In this document: positions 12,126 through 22,990 of the stretch, in pieces
Position numbering within the stretch: the stretch's first letter is position 1
Layout: the number at the start of each line of letters is the position of its first letter
Origin: Laburnicola sp. R22_1
Taxonomy: Eukaryota; Ascomycota; Dothideomycetes; Pleosporales; Didymosphaeriaceae
NCBI GenBank assembly: GCA_014281115.1
Contig: JACONQ010000003.1
Coordinates: 1,488,001-1,552,000, forward strand
Direction: 5' to 3'
Length of the DNA stretch: 64,000 bases
Notes under the pieces: model-generated
Databases searched by the model: none
What the model was told of the DNA's origin: nothing
What the model saw: the letters and a program-made list of their open reading frames with translations, nothing else
Position numbers and translations under genes: made by a program

Positions 12126-13259
12126 ATGGCTCAAAAAGGGTTCTACATTCTAAGTCTAGCGCTAGGAGTAGCTAAACCAGCCAAGATTTATATTTCTCCG
12201 CCAGACCCAAATGATCCACAGACTGGTTATTTGTTACCAGGAGATGCGGTAGCACTATCTGAGGACTTGCAGATCAGTGACCACCTCGCAGCCGCTTGGG
12301 AAACTATCGACCAACACATCAATAACCGGTGGACACAAATATTGTTATGTGGTCGACGTGGAAGTAGTTGAGGCGAGAGAAAAGGGCTGTAGACGGTTAC
12401 ATGGGAAATTGTTTTGGGGGATCATTGAACAGGAAACAGGCTCAGTCTTTCATCTGTGAGTGTTTCGAGTGCGAGACTATCTTCGGGTCTCAGGAGGCAA
12501 AACATCAGCATGATATGGAAGAGCACTAGCATTTATCTCTTAAGCTTTAATGTGACCTATGTATTCCCTTGTTTCCTACCGCTTCGCAATATTACAACTG
12601 TTTTTCGTCTTTGTCAAAAAATAGCGAACAATTTCCTCGTGTTCTTTCTTTACTAAGAACGTGGCTCTCTCGCTCCTTCCCACCATCCCGCCAAGACTAG
12701 CAGAAAACCGTTGCGCCTTCACTATCGCTCGCATAACCAAGACGCGCGGTACCATCTCTGTCGCTCGCATTGCCAATGGCGGTTGCCATCGCTCGTACAC
12801 TGAGACCCGCAGTTGCTCCTTCATTGTAAACAGTAAGAGTGCTAGCAACCATTGCTTTGATTTATACATGTCGGAGCAAAAGGCTAACCTTCCACTCCTA
12901 AGAATAGAAGAATAATGAACCGTCACAATACACTAAGGCCCACAGCAGCTGTCGCGCCTTCATTCTCGCACAGAAACCTACAGCAGCCGTTGCTTACCTC
13001 CCGCACACCACAACCTGCAGGAGCCATGGCATCTAACTACAGACACGGATGGATAACAGCACATGCAGCAGGCAACAATGCGGTTACGCGGTACTGGACC
13101 TGGTGCCACACAGACGTGCGACTGCAAGAGAAGTTGAAAGGCAGCCCAGTGCTAAACGTCTACAACACCTTCGTCCTAGGTTATCAACCATTACTTTCTA
13201 AGGAATCATCTAAGCCAGAGAACCTTTTCTATGGTTTTTTTTTTTTTTTTTTTGCGACT
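12126..13259. other. Gene-poor segment with short unassigned frames
   Basis: Normal base composition. Two short overlapping plus-strand frames at 12126-12371 and 12277-12459 look like one frameshifted relic, because the second continues where the first stops near a shared NRWTQ-like stretch. I do not recognise the protein. A short poly-T run lies at about 13234-13252. Nothing else can be assigned. Confidence 0.4.
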
Positions 13260-15339
13260 AAGGGGTTTCTAATAAAAATATTACAATAATAGCAGTTATC
13301 CCTCCTGCTGTTGTTGACACAGAAAAGCGTTTTAAGGTGGTGTTGACAAAAAGGGGTTCAAACCTTTTCTATACCAGGAAGTATGCTACGGTCTAGAACG
13401 ACGTCCACCCCTCTCTTAGCCCCAGAGACTTAGTATATCTAATGTTCTACGAGACATTAGAGACTTCTATAGCAATATTTTCACATAATCTAGATAGGTA
13501 CGTTAATAGGTACATAGGTCTTAAGAATTTTAGCTTAATTACTGCACTTTTAGCCTATATTAGGCCCCGCTGCCGGTCTATTAAATAGAATTTAACACTA
13601 ATAAAACTATTTTAACAACTCTTTCTAGACAATTATTCTCTCTCCCGCCATAGATAGAGGCAATAATCCTATTAAGATCTAAGATAAAAAGGTTAATTAA
13701 TACTAGATACTACGTACATAGGGAGAAAGTAGGCACTATATACTATTAGGTATAGTGCCAAGAAGGATTACGTAATAGGGATTATATAACTAACAGCCCC
13801 CCTAAGCCCTATTTACGGATCCGCTGAGACTAGTCCTAACCGTCCCCTCATTTCCTTAAATAGTGAAGCTAGAAGCGGTTTTATAAAGATGCGCGTGTTA
13901 ATAAAGTTCTAGCCTGTGTAGGCTTTCTAGATAAGATTTAACCCTTTGCACTACACATTACTATAAGCTCTAAGAGCTAATCTTATAAAAGATACTAAGC
14001 TCGCGCAATCTACTAGAAAATATAAACAACCTCTTTAAATGGCTCTAAGAAATTAAGAACAATAGAGGCCAGAAGCTTAAGATACAGCAGCTATAAGCAG
14101 TGTTGCTATAGTATATATCTAGGTCTTAGGTCTGGTGTGTTAATATAAAGGCAGTGTGTCTAATAGTTAGTCATACTACTAGTTACTAACTGTTCACTTA
14201 CTATTAGTAGATAGTATAATAGTTAGGTATATTAAAGTAGTAACTAACTATATAGTAATATACTAATAACTATAGTAAAACTATTAAACTTACCTAATTA
14301 AGTAATATATATAAATTAACGTGTAAATTAACGTGTAAGTAAACCTAAGAGGCGCCTAGGTGCCTACCTAGGTAGAAGGTGCCTAGGTACCTATAGAGAG
14401 TTAATATATAAGTTAATATATAAGTTAATATATAAATTAATATATAAATTAATATATAAACACTAGCTATTATAGAAAGGCACTATATACTTACTATAGT
14501 TACTACCTCTAATAGTATAGTTAGTAGGTATATAATAGTAGTTACTATTAGGTAATAGTAACTACTACTAGTAGTAGTATAACACTCCTAGTTAATAGTA
14601 TAGTTAGTAGCCACGTAATAGCAGTGTTTACTTAAAAAAGACTAAATAATGTTTAGTAACTAACTGTTGGATACACTGCATAGAGGGCTGTGGTAGTTCT
14701 GGCGAGTTGGCTGCAGTCCCATTCTAGATAGCTATCTATAACGTATTTAATAGCCGCCATTTTTAGACAAACGCTAACTATGGCTGCACTATAGATTACC
14801 TTATAAATACTATAATGTTAATATGGGAAGTTGAGCCTAGTACTTATAGAGATTAAATAATCAGATTAACTACGTTAAGGGTGTATAGAGGGCGTTTAAC
14901 TAATAGACTTACGCCTGCCGACATTTTAAAAGAGTTTAAAAAGATTAGTCTTATAAAAGATAGCCTTATAGCTGTATGCAGCTAGTTATACCTTTACTAG
15001 GAATTAGTAGTAAGAGTTTTTAAAAAAACAAAGAATTATAGTAGAAAAGAATAACTTAGAGTAGCCGTTCTAGCGATGGCTACTTACTAAGTTAATGAGA
15101 GCTACTAGTAATATAGACTGCTACTAACTAAAAGTGGTCTACAATACTATATTTCTAAGCGGCAGTCTACTTTCTAGATAGTATAACGCTAGGGTAGATA
15201 TAAAGGCAACTACTAAGATATTAGTCTTTATACATAGCAACTGCCTGCTATTTATATTATAAGCGCATAGTACTAACCTAAAAATTTTCCTTAGAGTAAA
15301 GCTTTAAGCGTAAAAGTACTTTTTATTTATCTTAGTATA
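13260..15339. other. AT-rich island, RIP-like, without genes
   Basis: Two kilobases made mostly of TA-rich sequence with stops in all frames. CpA is scarce and TpA abundant, the composition left by RIP. Local palindromic fragments rich in CCTAGG occur at about 14351-14395. It is most likely an old mutated transposon, but no coding remnant is good enough to name its class. Confidence 0.65.
14401..14460. repeat. 12-bp tandem repeat, five units
   Basis: Five head-to-tail copies of TTAATATATAAG or TTAATATATAAA fill exactly 60 bp inside the AT-rich island. The first two units end in G and the last three in A. Confidence 0.9.
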
Positions 15340-15860
15340 TAACATCCCCTACTACGTAGCGAGACACACTGCGTGCCAAGATAAATAAGGGGTACTTTAA
15401 CTTTTAGCAACTAGAAAGCTTATGCGCATAATAAATATTGCTATATTTTTATAAAAACAATCTACTATAGCTAATTCCAAATGTATATATTCTACTTTGC
15501 CTAAAAAATACGTTTGTATTGTTGCCTCCACGCCTAATTTGTACAGCGCCTTATATTATAGCATAATATACTTCCCTTCTCATAGCGCTAACCTTAAGCC
15601 TTTTTCGCTCTAAGTTTTTATAGAATAGCCTAATCCTACTCTTATAACCTCCCTCTAATACTAGGAAGTTATTATTAGTCTATGCACGCTGCAAGGCGCA
15701 ATTTTATATAGGGCTGCCCTATTAATTAGTACTTCTAGCAGAAGCGAACTACTAATCCTAGCTAATGCGAGATAACCCCGCATATCTTACCTTATGCACT
15801 AGTAGGGTATTTTATTGTAAGATATGTAGCTGTGCGAGTTGCACAAGCGTTCGGATTATC
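15340..15860. repeat. Left arm of a large inverted repeat (~521 bp)
   Basis: Its reverse complement matches 22586-22715 plus 28249-28645, which are contiguous once the Copia insertion is removed. The outer end (about 15343-15391) is a decayed near-palindrome around TAGCGAGACACACTG. The inner end is GCACAAGCGTTCGGATTATC. The left arm carries more TpA changes than the right. The arms may be terminal inverted repeats of one large element, or two copies of a smaller repeat in opposite orientation. Confidence 0.8.
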
Positions 15861-15905
15861 CTTAAATCCGACTTAGGATTAGGAGCAGTAAGAAGACATG
15901 GCAAT

Positions 15906-16047
15906 AGGTGGCGAGGTAATTCGTGTCGCATGACGTAAGCTCACAAATCACGGCCGAATCTTGTTTTCTATGAATGTTTCTCGGCTTGGTGATACCGCGA
16001 AGAAGGCCTGGTCTTTACATAATGCGACACGAATTACCTCGCCACCT
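15906..16047. mobile_element. 142-bp MITE with 26-bp perfect terminal inverted repeats
   Basis: The ends 15906-15931 and 16022-16047 are perfect reverse complements; the left end starts AGGTGGCGAGGTAATTCG. The 90-bp interior has no coding capacity. I see no clear target site duplication, so the superfamily is not assigned. It lies just inside the left inverted arm. Confidence 0.8.
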
Positions 16048-16826
16048 GTTGATGGCCTGGTGCTTATTTAGTCAGCCGACGGGCTTCTAGCGTCGAAACC
16101 AGCTTCGACACAGCGATCCCACACGCTTCGAGATGCAGTCCAACGCACAGCGATACCCATTACGATGCCCTTGAGCTCCGACACCCGCTGTTGTTCTCTC
16201 CACCGGCCCAACAAAAGACCTGATCGAGCCTACCACGTCCCTATGCTTCTCGAGTCGACCGGCGCCAATTCCTAGACCAAGCCGCAGCGAGCTCTAGTCT
16301 CGGCTCGTTGGAGGGGAATACGATGTGGTGGGAAGGATATAAGCTAAGATAGAGCGCGGCAGCCCTGGAATTCGAAGCCTGCGCTTCGGCAAGTGGGTTC
16401 AACCGAGCGTTACTGGCGAAACGCCGTCGTTGCGAGCGCATACGAAGGCGGAAAGGCTCTACATGCTTTGGTGATATAGCTGTCGTACAGTCAAATGACC
16501 AGCGGCTCCTTATATGAGCACTGCAATCGTTAGGGCCGTGGAGAGGTGCTTCAGTTTGACCTCTGACGGTCGTGAGTTCTGGATTGTTCATGTTCGTGAA
16601 AGATGAGTACTAGCAGAGCTGTGATGGTAGCGATGCTTGGCAAGATTCTTCAGCCATATCTAGAAACCATCGCCTCCTGCGCAACCCTATGGCAGGAGCG
16701 GGTCGGCCATCCTCCCTGCTAGCGGTGGCAACATTAAATGCCAAATCACCCCCATTTACTACTTTACGATGTTGCTTATTTTAAGCATACTTATCCGGCC
16801 ACGTGATAAGAAATCGCTGAAAAATC
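16048..16826. other. Non-coding segment between two small transposons
   Basis: Normal base composition. A minus-strand frame at 16241-16591 (116 codons) has no recognisable domain or intron signals and is not called. Nothing else can be supported. Confidence 0.4.
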
Positions 16827-17420
16827 CGGCAAAAGACCGCCTTACCACTACTTGGCGTAATAATTCCCCATCTACCACTGTTTACAATACACTACCACCA
16901 ATGTGGCCGTGCGGCAGAAATGGACCGAAATACCACTGTTTCTGACCCAAATGCCACAGTTCCCATAGTGGGCTTCGCGCCTCCCTCAAGGCTCTCAGGC
17001 AAGAGAACAATAGCTGCAATGTTACATAAGAAGGGATAGGCCAGAATCTATACTACGATATAGTTATTTTCTGGTGCTGGTGGTAGGACTTATTGTTATT
17101 CGCGTCAGAACGCGTTGACTACCCTCAAATCGCATTAGACGCGCAACGGCTGTCGGCCGCCTAGCTGCTGGGGAACGACAGCCCATAAGCTGGGGAGCAA
17201 CCGCCCACAAGTTAGGGGGCGACCGCCTAAAAGTTAGGGAGCAACCGCGCAAAGCCAGGGGGCAGCCGCCTGTTAGCTCTGGGTCGCTAAATTTTAGTGG
17301 GTCAGAAACAGTGGTATTTCGGTCCATTTCCGCTGCACGGCCATATTGGTGGTAGTGTATTGTAAACAGTGGTAGATGGGGAATTATTACGCCAAGTAGT
17401 GGTAAGGCGGTCATTTGCCG
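16827..17420. mobile_element. 594-bp non-autonomous Mutator-like element
   Basis: The terminal inverted repeats are 122 bp each (16827-16948 and 17299-17420) and differ at about four positions. Both ends start CGGCAAA. The element is flanked by the 10-bp direct repeat CTGAAAAATC (16817-16826 and 17421-17430). Long TIRs with a 9-11 bp target duplication are typical of Mutator-like elements. There is no transposase frame, so it would need a helper in trans. The interior contains a 22-bp minisatellite. Confidence 0.85.
17167..17275. repeat. 22-bp minisatellite inside the Mutator-like element
   Basis: Five units of 21-22 bp sit head to tail. They share the pattern G(C/T)T(G/A)GGG followed by a C/G-rich block such as GACCGCC, and a partial sixth unit (GCTCTGGG) follows. 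Unit starts are 17167, 17189, 17211, 17233 and 17254. The repeats are next to the right TIR, where subterminal transposase-binding repeats are found in some DNA transposons. Confidence 0.85.
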
Positions 17421-17431
17421 CTGAAAAATCG

Positions 17432-17769
17432 CTAAACCTCAGGCTCGTTGCTGCTGCCTGCCACACCATCCATAGAACTTTGCGGTCCTCCCCTCATGCG
17501 TCTTTTGCGGCTCAAAGATGACGACGGGTTCAGCCTAGTCGAATATTTTGGCAGGAATATCCCGCGATATGCGATTCTTTCACATACTTCATGAAAATTC
17601 CTTTAGTCTCGAGCAGAGTTTTATAACGCGGGTCTTGATACAGTGCACTCCTCTCCTCTCTCGGCTTCTGATCGCTGGGTGTGGTGGAGCTCACTGCGAG
17701 AGAACCCGAATCCGATCGTTTGCGCCGAAGGGAAGGCGTCGACTTCCTTCTTGCAAGTAGATGGCTCAT
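17432..17769 (-). CDS. Small two-exon protein with the DPRYKTLLETKG motif
   Basis: Exon 1 (17769-17588) encodes a basic, Ser-rich N-terminus and then the motif DPRYKTLLETKGIFM. I recall a similar stretch from fungal proteins of unknown function, where a longer acidic segment normally follows. A good donor (GTATGTG) lies at 17587 and a CTAG acceptor at 17535. Exon 2 (17534-17432) is in phase and gives 94 aa in total. The stop codon falls at the target duplication of the adjacent Mutator-like element, so that insertion may have truncated an originally longer gene. Without the intron the frame ends at 17530 after 79 codons. Expression and function are unknown. Confidence 0.4.
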
Positions 17770-17996
17770 TGTGTCCGGCTCAAAATATTTGTTAGGCCAA
17801 GCGTGTTCCCTCCGCCAATAATCAATAGGATCAATAGGCGCCTCGGTGCTGCCAAATTAAGCTATAACTTGTAACAGCACTTCAATCGTTAATTACTATA
17901 TAGTTAGACCACTTTACTGCTTGCAGCACTCCTCTGTGTTTAATCCAGAACACAATGTCTAGACTACATCTTCGCGCGATTGCTTCCACAATCTGT

Positions 17997-19239
17997 TTAT
18001 TTGAGTCGCACTAGAGGGTTTTGGGGCTCAAGAGGGTCTTTGTCTTCGAAGTGGTACTTCCTCCTCTCAGCGGCGGGCCAGCTGGTGATATCAAAGGCAT
18101 TCCCTCCAAGTGATGGACCCCGATAGAATATGCTATGTTGTCTGCCGTACTCTCTACTGAGAACTTTCCACTTCAGGTTGTTAGGCAGCGTTATTTGGGA
18201 TGACATATTACTTGCCTTTGTACCCCAACCCCAGCGATCAACACACTCTTTCCTCTTCCAATAGTTCGCCTTATCCTCGTTATCGAACCTTTGCACGAAC
18301 TTCCCTTCGATGCCATGGACGCCTTTGATTTTGATACTGTTGGCCTTAGCGTAGGAGACAATCTTGTACGGCCAGCAGACTTCTTTAGTATTCGATGATA
18401 GATATGGAATCGTCGTAGTTTGATCCAGACAATCGCAAATGAAGTCTCCAAGAAGTGCGAGAACCAGACCCAGGTCCTTGACAGGGGAGTGCTTTTTCAG
18501 CAGCTTCGCCCGATCGAGAGCATTTAGTGTGGCTAAGATTGCGATACCAATCATTGCGACAGTGTCGTGCCAGCGCTGACTATCGTCCATCATGAACCAA
18601 GGTCCTAGTTGTTGCGATTGAGTCCAGTGGGCGAAAGCTGACAAGCGTACCCAGAGCCCAACAGCAAGCTCATCGGCCGGGAATCGTCGCTTAGCCATGA
18701 GCGTGTTGATTCCTGTGAGCTGGTTCTCTACAACCTCCTGCATCCCATACCCGGTAAAGTCGTTCGAGACATACATACTGAAAATATCCTGGTTACGCTT
18801 GGTAGATTCGAGGCTATACTTTGTGACGAGCTCGGCCGTAGCTTCAGAGATTACGTAGGGCCAATCCGGGAACTCCTCGGTGGGCTTGCCATCATACCGC
18901 TTCTCTTTTTCAGCGGTCGGTTGGCTTTCCTTTCCTGTTTCGATATCTTCCGGGTCTACGCTGTACGACGGTTTGGGGTACGTTACATACTTTAGCTGTA
19001 GGGTTGACACCTCCTTGTGCATATAAGTGTCAGCATGTTGTAGAGCCATTCTACTTGCGAACACGCTTTTGTGTACTCACATGTGCTGACCCGCCAGTGA
19101 AGGCGGCTTCAGTGCTCTTCTCCCTGAATTCTGGTGGTACCGACGCGTTCTCTTGGTCGCGATTGGGTCTTTTTGCTGTCTTTGGTTCTCGCGAAGCGCT
19201 TGCATTGACTTCTGCAAGCGCTCTCTTTCTCGTTGGCAT
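17997..19239 (-). CDS. Uncharacterised 385-aa protein inside the inverted-repeat block
   Basis: Exons 19239-19081 and 18995-17997, joined by an 85-bp intron (donor GTGAGT, branch CTGAC, acceptor CTACAG), give 385 aa in phase. The N-terminus is short and basic (MPTRKRALAEV, then KTAKRPNRDQEN), like a nuclear localisation signal. The rest is a mixed alpha/beta sequence with WPYVISEATAEL, GLWVRLSAFAHW, an acidic MMDDSQRWHD and a hydrophobic MIGIAILATLNAL helix. I recognise no domain. Codon use and base composition look normal and there are no internal stops, although flanking DNA is RIP-damaged. It may be a host gene trapped between repeats, cargo of the inverted-repeat unit, or a gene of an unrecognised element. 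Function unknown. Confidence 0.7.
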
Positions 19240-19979
19240 TTTGACAATGTGACGGTAGGTGACCCTGAATTCTCGACAACGTAGCTCTGTATATGGGTTG
19301 AGGTCAGGAGACGAGCCTGTTGAGTGTTCCAACGCGTCGACCGTGCGTTGAGTTGAGGCCGTGCGCCATTTCGGCCAAGACTCCAATGCTGGGCCAGGCC
19401 ATGTCTTATCACTGCTCCCAATCCTAAGTCAGGTTTAAGGGTGTCCGAGGTCCCGCTGCGCGCCCGCTGAGCGACCGGCGCGCGCACGGGCCACGTGACC
19501 CCCTGCCGGCTCAGCCGGATATCCACACCACCCCCCTTGAGCTCTCTGTGGACATCTTGCTCCCACCACACCCACCGCTGAGCCTGCGGCTGAGTTGCTG
19601 AGCCTGAGGCCAGATTGCTCCGTATCATCATGCGCGCCGCTCGCCTATTGGCCTGTCTGCTTGCGGCGGTGCTGCTTACCTAAGGCACCCGTCCGGGATC
19701 CTCGGTAACATATGTCCCTCTGCGGTATGGCGCGCTAAGTGCTGGCCTGTTGACGTATACACTGTTGCTGCTGCTCACGAGACCGTATATAGGGAGGGAG
19801 AGAGGGAAGTGAATGGAAGCGCCGCCAGATTATCCTCGAGCCCAGGCTCAAGCTCAATCTCAAACCCTAACTGCTACCTACCTATCTGCCTGCCCACCTC
19901 TGCTGCTGCACGCCGTTGGTCAGGGCGACGTCTTGAGTCTATGGGTCCACCGCAACGCTACTAGCGCGGCTAGCGCGCA
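19240..19979. other. Divergent upstream region of the 385-aa gene and the Crypton
   Basis: Holds the presumed promoter of the minus-strand 385-aa gene and the 5' end of the plus-strand recombinase relic. GC content is higher than elsewhere in the block. Open frames on both strands (for example 19077-19631 minus and 19813-20034 plus) overlap the gene starts and show no domain. Confidence 0.4.
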
Positions 19980-22320
19980 GACATTAACATCGCGAATAAG
20001 GCAGAGCTACGCGCTAACGCCCACTATGTTCTAGCTACAATACGCGACTAGCGGCTGGAGAACACGCGCCAGGTCTATGCTCTAAAGCAGAAAGAATTTA
20101 AGGTATTTGCCAGCGCGCTGTACTGTCTTCTATACGCGCACCTGCTCGCTAACTATACGTCCCTAGGCATTCTGTGAGCAGAAGCAGTACTGCGACGGCG
20201 ACACAGTGACTAAGGACAAGCTACTGCTCTTTCTAGTAGAAGAGGTCACTAGCAGACCTCTGAGAGCGAAGTCTTGCAAGGTAGGCGGCGACGTCCCGCA
20301 GGACCAGACTCGCCTTAGCTGGCGCTCTGTTCGCGCGTACGTCACAGCCATCACAGACCTCTAGAGGGGGCAGAAGGCGCTAGGGATAAACAGCCACGCG
20401 TCGCCGCGCGTGGACAACGCGAGGGAGTACCTTAGGTCTCTGCAGCGCAGAGACGCCCGCCGCGATCGAGAGCAGTACGCTGACAAGGGCAGGGACACGC
20501 TGCTAGACGGCTATACAGAGGATGAGTTCGAGCGCCTCTGCAGCGAGCTCTGGTCCCACGGCGCCGCGGCTGAAAGCGCAGGCTCGTTGTTGGCTGCCTC
20601 GTCTGTTAAGTGCCACTTCCGTACCCTTGTGGATATCCTACTTAGCCACTACATGCTCACATGCGGAGGCGACCGCCGCTCTGCAGAGATATTAGACCTG
20701 TTTACCTTTGAGTTTAACAGCAAGGGCCCTATACGCTGCATGCCCTTAATCTTTACTACGCGCGCAAGCAAGCAGAACCAGCACAGGCGGCTTAAGACAA
20801 TTGGCGCTCTGCGGCATAGGAAGCCGCTGCTTTGCGTGCTTAGTAGTCTGGCCTTCTACCTGCTCTACTAATGAGACCTAGGCCAGGAGGCCTTCCCTAA
20901 CCTTAGCTAGCGGTCTGTGTGGTACAGCATCCGGCTTATTAAGTCTAGCACAAGCAATCCTATAGCAGAGATCTCCTACAACTCGCAGCGAGACTGGGTT
21001 GCGCGCGCCTATAGGTACGCAGGCATCTTCTCGCAGAAGAAGACCCACCTTGGACAGAGCGTAGGCGCTAAGCTGGCTAAGCTAAAAGGGATTAGTAAAG
21101 ACTAGATCTGGCGCGCTGGCAGGTGGAACTAGAAGCAGATAGTAGGCTACTACCTTAACGCCCTGCCGCGCAAGTTTATAAGGATAATGGCTAGCCACCC
21201 ACTGCAACTAGACTGCTTTAACATTCCTCGCGCTGGCGTCGCGCTGCTAGCTAAGCTCCTATCTCTTATTTGGCCGCAGCTAGACGCGTGGAAGGGCCGC
21301 TTTGGTCCTTAGCTAGGGCAGGTTAACAACCTTGCTGCTACAGGCCTTACAGACCTGCTCTTCTACCTTAGAGAGGTGGTCCTCCAGGACTTAGTAGCCA
21401 TGCGGCGTTAATTCCCTAGCCACCCTGTATGGGACCACCCTGCCTTCTAGCATCCAGCGTACGCAGCCTTCGCGCAGGACGTTAAGGCATTACTTAATCT
21501 AGAGGCGGCGCCTAGTTACCTATTAGTCCTATATTAAGCCATCCCTCTGCTTGCTAACTAGCTATAGGCGCTAGACGCTCGCAGCGAGCAGCGCGTAGAA
21601 GAGCTTAAGTAGTCTATTAGCTAGCTGCTCGCGCTGCAGAGCACGCAGTTACTATAGCTATAGACCCTAATATCTAGCAACCTTATATTCTAGCTAGAGG
21701 CGTCTTAGATGCCTAGCACCCTCTAGCCTTTATGGCCGCCACTAGCAAACGGAGTGTCTAGTAAGAGCACATCCGCTTAAGCTAGCATTGCGCCCACGCC
21801 CTCTATAGACTTACCCTATATGTGCCCCGTACTAGCAGGCCTAGTAGCGCCAGCAACGCCAGACCTACTGCTAGAGCCAGCACTAAAGCATTGTATGTGC
21901 CGTGCAGTGCAGATAGTAGACAGCCTCTAGCATGAGTGGATGGTAGGCCTGCAAGGCCAGCCCTCCATCACTAAGCTATATTGATGTTGGGGGACCTTAT
22001 GGAGGGCTGGCTAGTACAGCAAGCAGCAGTGGTACTCGCTGCGGCTTAAGGTTATTAAGGAGATCCAAAGAATAGCCCAGATATAGAGGACAAGCGAGGA
22101 CGCTACTATATGGTAGCTAAACTATTAGCAATAGTAGTAGAGGTACTCGTTAGACTAGTTCTGTAAGCAGCTTAGGGCGGCTAGGAAGTGGGGCTACTGC
22201 TAGAAGGCAGCGCAGACAGCGCAGACATCACAGGCTGTGTAGGCCTAGTGGAGGGAGTAGTAGTATCTTGTATATACGCTACCTATATGTTTAGTTTCTT
22301 TAAAGTACCCCATTATACCG
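19980..22320 (+). pseudogene. RIP-inactivated Crypton-type tyrosine recombinase
   Basis: A relic of a DNA-cutting tyrosine recombinase of the fungal Crypton group. The frame runs through RDxRLENTRQVYALKQKEFK, a conserved intron at 20103-20166 (branch GCTAAC, acceptor CCCTAG) and KDKLLLFLVEEV. Then come a catalytic-arginine region before LAFYLLY, a THLGQSVGAKLA...RAGRWN block (His and Arg) and VGYYLNALPRKF (Tyr). A C-terminal GCR1-like DNA-binding block follows (EWMVGLQGQPSI, WGTLWRAG) at about 21936-22010. More than 20 in-frame stops interrupt it. Most are TAG where Gln (CAG) is expected, and TAA-TGA at 20869-20874 lies where an Arg/Gln-Trp pair is expected. This fits RIP. The frame is otherwise almost free of indels. 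The exact 5' and 3' limits are uncertain. Confidence 0.85.
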
Positions 22321-22585
22321 CCCCTATGACAGTACGCCTGGGCAGAGCGCATTCGCAGTTCTAATATGCTATAGCTGCCTTGTAGCGCTGCAGTAGACCC
22401 TCCACGTCATATACTGCCTGGAAACAGGCTCTCTAGGCGGGTGGCGGAGGAGAAATGGCCCATGGAGCGTTGGGGGTGGACATGAGAGGATATTTGAAGC
22501 TGCTGAGCGCACGGTCCCTCTGGCCTGCGAAAATCCTGCTAAGTGGCTAAATTAGCTATACAAAGGTCCCTGTAAATATCCTATT

Positions 22586-22715
22586 GATAATCCGAACGCT
22601 TGTGCAACTCGCATAGCCACATATCTTACAATAAAATACCCCACTAGTGCATAAGGTAAGACGTGCGGGGTTATCTCGCATTAGCCAAGATTAGTGGTTC
22701 GCTTCCGCTGGAAGT
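22586..22715. repeat. Right inverted arm, inner part
   Basis: The inner 130 bp of the right arm, starting GATAATCCGAACGCTTGTGC and matching 15733-15860 inverted. It ends with GAAGT (22711-22715), the left copy of the Copia target duplication. Confidence 0.85.
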
Positions 22716-22942
22716 TGTCAGATATAAGGGTATTCTTAATAAATAAGATGAAAGGTGGTTTAATTTTAATAAGTGTTGAGATCGGCTCATTCTGTTGATT
22801 GTGTGTCTCCTCTCTCGAGGTTTGCTTGTGCGCTGTTTTGGTTCTTGGCTAATCCTCCATACTATCCCTATTTGGGTAGGGGCTGTTTCATCTCTCTCCT
22901 GCCACCCACGATAGTTGTTCGGATCACCTATCCAATCTGACA
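22716..22942 (-). repeat. 3' LTR of the Copia element
   Basis: 227 bp, TGTCA...TGACA, apparently identical to the other LTR. In sense orientation it is the 3' LTR, because the coding strand is minus. Confidence 0.95.
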
Positions 22943-22990
22943 CACCCCCTCAGCTCGGCGACCTCGCCTTGAGCTGTTCACCATTCATTC

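Noticed and set aside
12126..12459. A real gene of about 110 codons with one frameshift
   Set aside because: No domain, no intron signals and no recognisable relative; listed only as an unassigned relic.
16827..17420. The 594-bp element as part of the large inverted repeat
   Set aside because: Its ends and target duplication are complete on their own, so it is an independent insertion.
19077..19631. 184-codon minus-strand frame upstream of the 385-aa gene
   Set aside because: Overlaps the first exon in another frame and has no protein features; the smaller in-phase model with an intron explains the gene better.
19980..22320. TAG as a reassigned Gln codon in the recombinase
   Set aside because: All other genes in the window use TAG and TAA as stops or avoid them in frame, TAA and TGA also interrupt this relic, and RIP explains CAG-to-TAG.
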